In this document: one piece after another, positions 45,460 to 55,770 of the stretch
Numbering within the stretch: position 1 is the stretch's first letter
Layout: each line of letters starts with the position of its first letter
Notes under the pieces: generated by a model
Databases searched by the model: none
Told to the model about the DNA's origin: nothing
Seen by the model: only the letters and a program-made list of their open reading frames with translations
Assembly: GCF_002575655.3 (NCBI RefSeq)
Contig: NC_053035.3
Span: forward strand, 499,812,601-499,876,600
Source: Aegilops tauschii subsp. strangulata
Taxonomy: Eukaryota > Streptophyta > Magnoliopsida > Poales > Poaceae
DNA length: 64,000 nt
Direction: 5' to 3'
Position numbers and translations under genes: made by a program

Positions 45460-47310
45460 TATTTCAATGGCAAATATCAGATGGCAAGATTTAGAAATTG
45501 TTTGCCTTGCATTTTTGAAATATAACCAATTTGAATCAAAATCCATGGCAAATTTGCATAGTTGGGCAGTGAAATGTAAAGTTAACAATTCTGGGATTTT
45601 GTACATTATGCTATATTACAACAATAAAAAACAAAAAATGTGCCATCACTTCAGATTTGTTTTGTATGTATAGGTGGGGAGGAAAACATCCCATAGCTGA
45701 TATATCGTTCATTGACAAAAATGATAGTAAAATGGTTTATAGTCGTGACAATTGCTAGACATTATTTAGTATTGGTATGATGGCAAGTTAAAATTTTATT
45801 CTTATAACAAATTTTCAAGTTTTGCCACTCTACTGACTGAAAATCATTTGTTTTGTATGATCTGAACAAAACAGAGATACATACTAGTCTTCCAGGACAG
45901 AATGGTATTTTTTGTGTCCCTAGATTTTGTTGTAGTGGTGATAGGCTATGAGTTTTGAGAAAAAAATAAATGATTTGTGGCTGGATTGATCAGGCTGCTA
46001 TGTGTGCTGAATCTGTAGTGGGGAAAGGGATTTTTAGAGTTCGTGGTCATCTTCGTTGTACAACATCAGCGATAATTAAACTGAAAAAGGATATGGAGTA
46101 ATCAAAGCTTGATTTTCATTTAGAGAGAATGATTCAGGACTAAACATGTATGTACGATACATTTTTTCTTAAATTTGCCGTCTCATTGTACAATATTTTT
46201 AAAATTTTCGTGGAAGATGGGAAATATAGTTATCAAATGATGGTAAATTCAGTTCTCGGATCATGAAAAAATCATTGCTTTCTTGCCATGGCAACTTTCG
46301 ATATTGGATCATGGCACAAATTTGCTGTTTTCTACCATGGCAACTAATCTTATACTTTTTGCCATGTAAACATCAAAAAATTAGTTGATTGATCATGGCA
46401 AAATTTAGTTTACGCATCATAGCAAACTTGCTTCCTGTAAGATGGCAAGCATAGTTATCGAATCATGGCAAATTTAGTTCTCGAATCATGGCGAATTCAT
46501 TGCTTTCTTGCCATGGCAACTTTTGATTTTTTAAATTTTCGTGGCAATTCTTTAAATTGTCGAAAACAACAAAAATGGCAAATATTGCCATGGCAAGTTT
46601 TACTAATTATTTCACCTTCATTAACATGACAAAATTACCTAAATCCCCATGGCAATTTTAACAATTTATTGCCATGGCAAGTTTTACTATTTATTTTCCA
46701 TGGCAAATTTACCTTTATTAACATGGCAAATTCACCTAAGTCCCCATGGCAATATTTAACTTTTATTGCCATGGCAAGTTTTACTATTTTTTGGACTTTT
46801 ATTAACATGGCAAATTTACCTAAATCGCCATGGCAATATTGAACTTTTATTGCCATGGCAAGTTTTACTATTTTTTGGACTTTTATTAACATGGCAAATT
46901 TACCTAAATCGCCATGGCAATATTGAACTTTTATTGCCATGGCAAGTTTTACTATTTATTTGCCATGGATAATATACCTTGGTTCAGGGTGTTGTGTAGT
47001 TGATACTTGCAAAGTTCATGGCAATTTTATCTATGTCCTTGTTCATAAACAATAGCAAATTTATACTGTATAAGGCTCTATATGACAAAATTCATGTGAT
47101 TTGCGGTTGCACCTTTTTATTTGAAAAACATGGCAAATTTAATATGGCAAGATATGATTTTCAGAAACATGGCAAAGTTTATAGATGTTCAAAAACATGG
47201 CAAACTTGCCATGTCAACTTAGTATGTTCAAAAACATGGCAAACTTGCCATGGCAAATTAAGATGTTCAAAAAACATGGCAAGTTAATATGTACAAAAAC
47301 ATGGCAGTTT
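45460..47310. repeat. Block of TTGCCATG/CATGGCAA repeats
   Basis: CATGGCAA or its complement, or one-base variants, occurs more than twenty times, most densely 46280-47310. Often both fuse into the 12-bp palindrome TTGCCATGGCAA (for example 46283-46294). Spacers are AT-rich. The same octamer dominates the Mutator-like elements at 4931-6018 and 35011-35833. It is likely the inner part of a related, larger non-autonomous transposon; its ends are not identified. Confidence 0.65.
46720..46960 (+). repeat. 84-bp tandem repeat within the CATGGCAA block
   Basis: ATGGCAAATTTACCTAAATC begins at 46807 and 46891 (period 84 bp), with a diverged unit before at about 46722. Each unit holds three CATGGCAA/TTGCCATG motifs. 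Because 84 is divisible by three, both strands show false repeat-protein frames. Confidence 0.8.
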
Positions 47311-47743
47311 TTGGGCCTACAAATATTGTAATTTGTTTTAATTTCTTGAAGGCAATTGTGTTTCTGGGCTGGGCTGGTCCGCTGGAGGGGAGGGAGAGAG
47401 GTCGTTCAGGAAGCAGAGCTCTTTCGATCGAACAAAAACGTTCGTAGCGAGGGAGTTGATTTACCGAACAAAAGGTTCGGTTTGGGATGCCCCAGACCGA
47501 ACGGTCGGTGGTTATCGGGGTCCTAATTTAAATTGTGCTCTCGCTTTCCTTTTTTTAGGTGATGGAGAGGGCTTCCTTTTCCCTCGCGGGAAAAGGCTTA
47601 GGATCATCCAGGGAGGTTACGTTCAGACTCTGATAGAGGATAGTCCGAAGCTTCCCTTGTGAAGGCTCGATGGATCGTCAAAGCACCGGAGAGGCGAATC
47701 CTTCACCTCCCGATGCATTTATTTTGACACAAGGCTGAACGCT

Positions 47744-49512
47744 ATGATTATACACTTCGGCTTGCAAGAGATCCAGAAACATCTACCGGCGAAGCGGCTT
47801 CCCAAAGATCGCGTGCTGGAGGCGATCGACATGACCACATCTCTTTTTTTTTTAGAACGAAAGCTAAGGGGGAGCCCGACTTTGAATTAACAAAGCCATC
47901 AACCGGCCAGGATTACACAAGGCACCAAGCAAGAGCGACCGAAAGATACAAGGGAGCTGACAGAGCAGTTTACAACGCAACGCACACTACTGCACACATA
48001 GATATACACCTGAGAGCTCTGCAAGTAATGTCGAAGCCCATAGCACATCGGCACCAAGAGGCAGGGAGCAGAGTAGCGTCAAGGATCAGCCAAAGGCCAG
48101 CAAGAACTGCGCGCAGCCGGTTCGTGTGGTTGGGATCACGAAACCTGTCTTCCAACGCCGAAGAGGACCCCAATCCTCTCACCTAGGCTCGAAGGCGCCG
48201 CACCGTCGGGTCGTTGGGCGCTCACCCGAGAGCAAGAGCAGGTGCCGGTCGGAACCCAGAGCAGGCATATCACACCGTCCTCACCACGTCGAAGGCACAC
48301 CACTAGCTGCACTGGCACCTGCCCGGGGTCACCGAGAGCAGAAGGAAAACCACTGGGAGGATTGGCGAAGAAACAGGCTGCAAGGACCCAAGGTCGAAGC
48401 TTGGGAAGCCTCTACTTGGACTCGCAGCCGACGAGCACTCTCCTGTCTCGGCACCACTCACCCGTAGAACCAGACAAACCCAAGGCGGCGCCTCCAAGGA
48501 GGGAACGACGTGCAGGACGCCGCCACCGCCCAACCCGAGACGAGTTTTGGGCTTTCACCCGGGATCTGGGACGGGGATGGATACGGGAGACCTCCGCGGT
48601 GCCTCGAAGGAAGAAAGGCGATGCGCGCACGCACCCTCACCGCCGTGGTCGGAGAACCGACCAAGGGTTTCCCCCGGACTCGAGATATGCCACCGGCACC
48701 CCGCCAGCACCGGAACTGACAGCAAAAGCTGCAGATCGGACACAGCCGGAGGGGAGGAGTGAGCAGAGGAGGAGGAGGAGCTCGACCTTCAGATCTGGAG
48801 CGGAGGGACCGCGCCATGACCACCACCCGCCGGATCCGCGCCGCCCGAGCAGCCGACGACTCCGGCCGTCACATCCCGCGCACGCCGCCTCGCCGTCCGG
48901 GGCCGCCGCCCCGGTGTCCATGGTCCTTCGCGCGGGAACGAAGCGACGAGAGGCCTCGCCGCCACCTTCATCGGCAGCCGCCGGGGCTTGCCAGGCGTCC
49001 CTCAGGTGGCGGCGAGGGGAGGGGATGTTGGGGGGTGGCGGCGGCGGGGGGAAACCCTAGTCGCCCCTGGGTTGCCCGCTGGGGACGACACGGGAGCCGG
49101 GGGGGGGGGGGGGGGGGGATTCTGAGAACATGACCACATCTTCCTGGGCTGCTCAGAACAAGGGATCTGCTCCGGTCGAATTACAGAGGTTGACGTGCGT
49201 TCTTGAGGGACTGTGGAAGAGCCTAGAATGCAAGGCCCCAACAGATGACCTGAGAAGGATATTTTGAGACTTGTCGACCAAGAAATTCTCCCATTGGCAT
49301 AGCAGCTTAAGGATGCATGCACGAAGTCAGCAAAAAGCACGGATCCTTTTAACCAGAAGGGCCCCGCCTTGGAGAAGCATCTCTCACAGATGGACAACCT
49401 TCAAAAGGACCAAGAGCAAGAGGTGGAGAAGCTCAAAGCGCTAGTTGCAGAGGCACGTAAGAAGGCGGAAGAGACTCGCGTCGGAGCCGGTGCTGATCGC
49501 GTCCGATCTTGA
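47744..49512 (+). pseudogene. Coiled-coil-type ORF fragment split by a retroposon
   Basis: A plus frame opens MIIHFGLQEIQKHLPAKRL at 47744, reaches EAIDMTTS at the retroposon, and resumes after the second target copy as SWAAQNKGSAPVELQRL...LEGLWKSLECKAP. After a stop and a frame change, a charged heptad-like stretch follows, LEKHLSQMDNLQKDQEQEVEKLKALVAEARKKAEE, ending with TGA at 49510-49512. It resembles coiled-coil tails of plant transposon-associated proteins, but I cannot name the family. The retroposon 47843-49127 and later mutations have inactivated it. Confidence 0.45.
47843..49127 (-). mobile_element. LINE-derived retroposon without ORFs, complete insertion
   Basis: A perfect 14-bp target duplication ACATGACCACATCT lies at 47829-47842 and 49128-49141. 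On the minus strand the insert starts with a C20 run, has a CTAGGGTTTCC GC-rich leader, and ends with a LINE-like 3' tail, TTGATGGCTTTGTTAATTCA...CGTTCT, plus poly(A) (T-run 47844-47853). The duplication length and poly(A) are signatures of target-primed reverse transcription. At 1285 bp with no endonuclease or RT, it looks like a LINE 5' leader joined to its 3' end, or a SINE-like dependent element. Confidence 0.85.
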
Positions 49513-49523
49513 AGACGCGGCGA

Positions 49524-49730
49524 TGTGCACCATGTACGTGGTCATTCCATGCCACGTCCAAGCTATCGTTGTCCAAGCCATGGAACGGCCATATGCATGT
49601 AAAGTAGGGTCTAGTATATTGTCCTTATACACGTATTTGTATACGTATGTAATTGTAATTATGATCATCTATATATTGAGACGTGAGGCTGGATGTCAAC
49701 CACCCACGCAAATCTAAACCCTATGTTTCA
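49524..49730 (+). repeat. Probable 5' LTR of host copia element
   Basis: Ends ...CCCTATGTTTCA just before the primer site and has CTATATATTGAG as a possible TATA box. The left boundary TGTGCACC at 49524 is tentative. Confidence 0.35.
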
Positions 49731-49996
49731 ACCTGGTATCAGCCAGGTCGGGCCGCCGCCGCCGCCAGTACCTCGCGCCGCCGCCCGAACCACTCTCCGC
49801 GCAGCCACTGCTTCCGATTGCAAGCTAGCCATCCATCAGCGCCGCGTAGCTAGCTATCCATCGGCATCCATCCGCCCGCTGCTGTTGCCGCGCGAGACGT
49901 CTAACCGCGCCGCCGCTTCCGATCGCAGCTGCCGCGTGAGCCATCTTCCGCGACTTGCTCCGCTGCCGCCGCGCGTTGTCCCTTCCGCGCCGCCGC

Positions 49997-51724
49997 TGTT
50001 GGAAATATGCCCTAGAGGCAATAATAAAATGGTTATTATTATATTTCCTTGTTCATGATAATTGTCTATTGTTCATGCTATAATTGTGTTATCCGGAAAT
50101 CGTAATACATGTGTGAATACATAGACCACAACATGTCCCTAGTGAGCCTCTAGTTGACTAGCTCGTTGATCAACAGATAGTCATGGTTTCCTGACTATGG
50201 ACATTGGTTGTCATTGATAACGGGACCACATCATTAGGAGAATGATGTGACGGACAAGACCCAATCCTAAGCATAGCACAAGATCGTGTAGTTCGTTTGC
50301 TAGAGCTTTTCCAAATGTCAAGGATCATTTTCTTAGACCATGAGATTGTGCAACTCCCGGATACCATAGGAGTGCTTTGGGTGTGCCAAACGTCACAACG
50401 TAACTGGGTGGCTATAAAGGTGCACTACGGGTATCTCCGAAAGTGTCTGTTGGGTTGGCACGAATCGAGACTGGGATTTGTCACTTCGTATGACGGAGAG
50501 GTATATCTGGGCCCACTCGGTAATGCATCATCATAATGAGCTCAATGTGACCAAGTGTTTGGTCACGGGATCATGCATTACGGTACGAGTAAAGTGACTT
50601 GCCGGTAACGAGATTGAACAAGGTATTGGGATACCGACGATCGAATCTCGGGCAAGTAACGTACCGATTGACAAAGGGAATTGTATACGGGGTTGATTGA
50701 ATCCTCGACATCGTGGTTCATCCGATGAGATCATCGTGGAACATGTGGGAGCCAACATGGGTATCCAGATCCCGCTGTTGGTTATTGACCGGAGAGTCGT
50801 CTCGGTCATGTCTGCATGTCTCCCGAACCCGTAGGGTCTACACACTTAAGGTTCGGTGACGCTAGAGTTGTAGAGATATTAGTATGCGGTTAACCGAAAG
50901 TTGTTCGGAGTCCCGAATGAGATCCCGAACGTCACGAGGAGTTCCGGAATGGTCCGGAGGTAAAGATTTATATATGGGAAGTCCTATTTTGGCCACCGGA
51001 AAATGTTCGGGATTTTTTGGTATTATACCGGGAAGGTTCTAGAAGGTTCCGAAGTGGGGCCCACCTGCATGGGGGGACCCACATGAACGTGGGTAGTGGG
51101 GGCAAGGCCCCACACCCCTGGTCAAGGCGCACCAAGATCCCACCTTAGAAGGAATAAGATCATATCCCGAAGGGATAAGATCAAGATCCCTAAAAAAGGG
51201 GGATAACAATCGGTGGGGAAGGGAAATGATGGGATTTCTTTCCCCCACCTTTGCCAACGCCCCAATGGACTTGGAGGGCAAGAAACCAGCCCCCTCCACC
51301 CCTATATATAGTGGGGAGGCGCATGGGAGCAGCACCCCAAGCCCTGGCGCCTCCCTCCCTCCCGTGACACCTCTTCCTCCCCACTTGCGCTTGGCGAAGC
51401 CCTGTTGGAATCCCGCTACTTCCACCACCACGCCGTCGTGCTGCTAGATCTCCATCAACCTCTCCTTCCCCCTTGCTGGATCAAGAAGGAGGAGACGTCG
51501 CTGCTCCGTACGTGTGTTGAACGCGGAGCTGCCGTCCGTTCGGCGCTAGGATCATCGGTGATTTCGATCACGAGTACGACTCCATCAACCCCGTTCTCTT
51601 GAACGCTTCCGCTCGCGATCTACAAGGGTATGTAGATGCACTCATCTCTCTCGTTGCTAGATGACTCCATAGATTGATCTTGGTGATGTGTAGAAAATTT
51701 TAATTTCTGCTACGATCCCCAACA
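49997..51724 (+). mobile_element. Solo LTR, copia, WIS/BARE-1 type
   Basis: Starts TGTTGGAAATATGCCC and ends CGATCCCCAACA, 1728 bp. Perfect 5-bp target duplication GCCGC at 49992-49996 and 51725-51729. No primer site or internal region follows, so it is a solo LTR. It lies in the leader of the host copia element, just before its gag ATG. TATA-like CCTATATATAG at about 51300. Confidence 0.92.
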
Positions 51725-51733
51725 GCCGCTGCG

Positions 51734-52532
51734 ATGTCGTCCGCCGCTATGTCCGTCGCCCAAACTAGCGGCGCCATCATCTCTTCTCCCGTTGCCTCGA
51801 TCCACACCACGCTCGCCGTCCCGACAATCTTCGTCCGCCTCGGTCGCCACAACTTCATGCTCTGGGGGGGCATCACCAACACGGTTCTTGCCGGTGCCAA
51901 CCTCCACGGACACCTCGATGGCACCAAGGCGGCACCGGCCAAAACACTCGTTGTCGGCACCGGCGACGCTGCTACCACCGTCGCCAACCCGAAGTACCAC
52001 CAATGGTGGGTTCAAGATCAGCGCGTCAAGGGGCTTCTTCTCACCTCCATGGATGAGGATATTGCATGCCAACTTATTGGCTGCGAGTCGGCCCATGCGG
52101 TCTGGACAGTCGTCGTCGCCATGTTCGGCGCCCAGAGCCGCGCCAATGTCCGCCACATCCGGCGGCAACTTCAGTCGCTGAGGAAGGACGATCTGTCTTC
52201 CGCGGAATACATGCACAAGATGAAGGCCCTGGCCGACACTATGGCCGCCACCGGCTCTCCGATCCGTGATGATGAGCTTATCGATCACATCCTCACCGGC
52301 CTCGGCTCCGCCTACAACTCCATCGCCGCCTCCTTGGGCGTGAGTAACGCACCCATGCCCTACTCCAGTTTTTACTCATTGGTTCTGTCCTTCGAGGCGC
52401 CGCAGGCACAACAGAGTGCGGTGGAGGGGTGGTCTCCCTCCACGAACGCCGTGGCCTGTTCGGGTTCGTACGGCGCGGGCGGACGCGCGCCCTACTCCGA
52501 TCCCTATCCCTCCCACGGGAGGGGGGGGGGGG
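51734..52532 (+). pseudogene. Copia gag (UBN2-type) of the host element
   Basis: The ATG at 51734 opens a long frame with the copia Gag/UBN2 signature. FVRLGRHNFMLWGGITNTVL is followed by WWVQDQRVKGLLLTSMDEDI and AHAVWTVVVAMFGAQSRA, then IRRQLQSLRKDDLSSAEYMHKMKALADTMA. The frame is lost at a G12 run (52521-52532) in a Gly-rich linker; gag continues in another frame towards the zinc knuckle. In an intact copy gag and pol would be one frame. Confidence 0.78.
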
Positions 52533-55500
52533 ACGCCCGGCTGATGGACATGGCCAGCCCGGGCAGAGCTGCCAGGGCGGTAATGGCGGCAACACCGGCG
52601 GCCGTGACCGCAACGCTGGTTATGCCGGCAACGGCCGGCAAGGTGGAGGGGGCAACGCCGGCAACAACGGCGGAGGCGGTGGGCGTTGCAACCGCTGGCG
52701 TCCCCGGTGCCAAATTTGCAAGAACTGGGGCCATGAAGCCGACGACTGTCGCAAGCGCTATGATCAGGATCACAACTCCCGCTCCGCCAACTCGGCCTCC
52801 ACCAACACCGTCGACTTTCCTTGGGTGTTGGATACCGGGGCTACGGATCACTTGACTAATGATCTTGAGCGCCTCCAGGTTCATGAGCGCTATGACAGCA
52901 AGGATCAGGTTCAGGTGGCCAATGGTGCAGGTTTGTCTATTTCACACATTGGTCATTCGCGTTTACCCGGTTCATCTCTTAAACTGCGTAACATCCTTCA
53001 TGTTCCACACATCTGCCAGCATCTTCTCTCTGTTTATCGTCTTCTTTGTGATAATGACGTGTTTGTTGAATTTCACCGTCGTTTTTTCCTTGTTAAGGAC
53101 AAAGCAACCAGGCGCGTCATCCTTCACGGTAGAAGTTACGGGGGGGGGGGGGGGGGGGGTCTATCCGGTCCCCTTCGCTCGTGTGTCATCTTCATCGTCT
53201 CACCGTGCCTCCTCCGGTGTTCGAGTTTCGTCGTCGCAATGGCATCAACGTCTTGGTCATCCTACAAATAATGTGGTCACTTCCATTGTTCGGAGTCATG
53301 AACTTCCGTGTTCTAGTTCAAATAATTCATCGTTAGTTTGTGATGCCTGTCAGCGTGCTAAGAGTCATCAACTACCTTATTCTACTTCGTTTCACATCAC
53401 TACCGTACCTCTTGAATTAATACATTCAGATGTTTGGGGTCCCGCTCTTGCTTCATCGGGAGGGTACAAATATTATGTTAGTTTTATTGATGACTACACG
53501 TGCTTCACCTGGATTTATTTGCTTAAACACAAGTCTGATGTTGAGCAAGTTTTCTACAACTTTCAGGCTCATGTAGAACGCCTTCTCGATTATAAAATCA
53601 AAGCCGTTCAGTCCAACTAGGGTGGTGAATACCACAAACTCCATCGCTACTTTCAACGCACGGGCATCTCTCACCGAGTGTCATGTCCGCATACCTCTCA
53701 GCAGAACGGTATTGCCGAGCGCAACACCGACATTTGGTCGAGACCGGTCTTGCCTTGCTTGCGCACTCCTCTCTTCCACTTCGGTTTTGGGATGAGGCTT
53801 TTCTTACGGCATGTTACCTCATCAACCGTATGCCCACTCCGGTTCTCAACAAGGACACACCTTTGTTCCGTCTGTTTCATGTTCAGCCCAACTACTCCTC
53901 CCTTCGGATTTTTGGGTGTGCTTGCTGGCCTAGTCTCCGCAAGTACAATGCTCACAAGCTTGAGTTTCGGTCCAAGATGTGTGTTTTCCTTGGCTATAGT
54001 CCTTTGCATAAGGGCTATAAGTGTCTTGACCGTACCTCCGGACGAATATACATCTCTCGTGATGTTGTTTTCGACGAGATTGTGTTCCCTTACTCTCAAC
54101 CCGGCGTTTCGGTTGATCCTGCTTCTCTTAAACATGCACTCACTTTTCCCTCCGATGAACCGGTTCCGGATGTCCATGTGCGTAAATATGACCTGTCCTC
54201 TTTGTCATCTAACTTGTCTTTTGCAGGTGATATTGCTTTGAGTTCCCCCCAGGTACATGTTGTTGCTCCGACGCCTCCTGATGCGCCCGACGTGTATGTC
54301 CCGCCGCCCGAGGCGAGCGCGGTTGCCTCGCCTGATGGCGTGACCGCGGACGCGGCTGGGTCGCCACCCTCGCCCGGCGCGGCTGGGTTGCCACCCTCGC
54401 CCGGTCCGTTGCCCGGGCCACCGCCCTCGCCTGGTCCGGTCCAGCACACCATCGTCTCTTGGCCCGTGTCGCCTCTTGCTAAGGTCCCCTCAGCCGCGAC
54501 ACCCTCGGTCGAGCCCTCGTCGCCTTCGTCTTCTCTTACTAGCGATGCAGCTCCGGCGCATGCTATGGTTACACGCCATCGTGATCATACGCGCAAGGAG
54601 AAGTCTTACACTGATGGCACGGTTCGGTACGACTCTCGCTGTCGTGCCTTCTTCGCCGCGCCGGTTTCCCATCGTGATGCTCTGGGTGAACCTGCCTGGC
54701 GTGCCGCCATGTCCGAGGAGTTTGCTGCTCTCCGTCACACTAACACCTGGGTGTTGGTGCCTCGGCCACCTGGTGTTAATATTGTGAGCTGCAAGTGGAT
54801 TTTCAAAACCAAGCACCGTCCGGATGGGTCTGTTGATAAGCACAAAGCTCGTCTTGTTGCTCGTGGTTTCACTCAACAGCACGGGATTGACTACGGAGAT
54901 ACTTTTAGCCCAGTGGTGAAGCCCGCCACGGTTCGCTTGGTTTTGTCTCTTGCTGTGTCTCGTGGCTGGAGCCTCCGACAGATTGATGTGAGCAATGCCT
55001 TTTTACATTGGTTCTTGGCCGAAGATGTGTACATGCAGTAGCCACCTGGGTTCGAGGATGCCACTTATCCCTCTCATGTCTGCAAACTTCAACGGTCTAT
55101 TTATGGTCTCGAGCAGTCACCCCGTGCCTGGTATGCTCGTTTGAGTCAGCGCCTTTCGCAGCTCGGTTTTGTTGCTTCCAGATCAGATGCATCTCTGTTC
55201 ATCTTCTCCCAGGGTACTATACAGATATACATGCTGGTGTACATTGATGATATTGTGATTGCTGGCTCTACCCCCGCCGTGGTGGATCGTCTTGTGCAGT
55301 CGTTGTCTGCTAGCTTTCCCATCAAAGATTTGGGTCGCCTCGAGTACTTTTATGGTTTGGAAGCGTCCTTTCATTGAGGGGGCATGACCTTGACACAGAA
55401 AAAGTATGCTTTAGATCTTCTTCATCGCGTCAACATGGAGAATTGCAAGGCCACTTCCACTCCGCTTGCTACATCCAAGAGTCTCTCACGTCATAGTGGT

Positions 55501-55770
55501 GCACTACTGGGTAGAGATGACTCCATTCGGTATCGCAGTGTGGTTGGGGCACTTCAGTATTTGACCCTCACTCGTCCTGATATCTCCTTCGCAGTGAACA
55601 AAGTGTGTCAGTTCCCGTCTCAGCCAACGGAGGATCATTGGGAAGCAGTCAAGCGTATTCTGAGATATGTCAAAGGTACGCTAGACAAGGGACTACGGAT
55701 TCGTAAGTCCAGATTTACTAGAGTGAGTATATTCATCGATGCTGACTGGGCAGGCTGTGTTGATGATAGG
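52533..55770 (+). pseudogene. Copia pol of the host element: NC, PR, IN, RT, partial RNase H
   Basis: A zinc knuckle CQICKNWGHEADDC (52710-52751) and protease PWVLDTGATDHL (about 52820-52856) lie in one frame. A G20 run (53140-53159) shifts it. Integrase follows with WHQRLGHPT...CDACQRAK, then HSDVWGP. The second catalytic region reads SN then a TAG (53618-53620), where related copies have an Asp. Another frame change near 53725 leads into the 452-codon frame 53683-55041, which covers the integrase end and the RT start ([31 protein letters not shown]). Stops at 55039 and 55375 flank RT text with an intact YIDDI box. RNase H ends after [11 protein letters not shown] at the inserted element. 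Confidence 0.85.

Larger units (their letters stand above)
49731..55770 (+). mobile_element. Decayed copia retrotransposon, host of two later insertions
   Basis: Primer site TGGTATCAGCCAGG at 49734, then a GC-rich leader. It is interrupted at 49996 by a solo LTR, and gag-pol runs from 51734 to 55770, where an Angela-type element cuts the RNase H domain. The order gag-PR-IN-RT-RH is copia. The right part and 3' LTR must lie beyond 64000. It is a different family from the two Angela-type elements, as shown by its protein text. Confidence 0.82.

Noticed and set aside
48242..49060. Plus-strand frame of 272 codons
   Set aside because: Antisense to the LINE-derived retroposon and GC-driven, with no domain; several other frames overlap it.
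53698..54177. Minus frame of 159 codons in the copia pol
   Set aside because: Antisense to conserved integrase/RT text on the plus strand.
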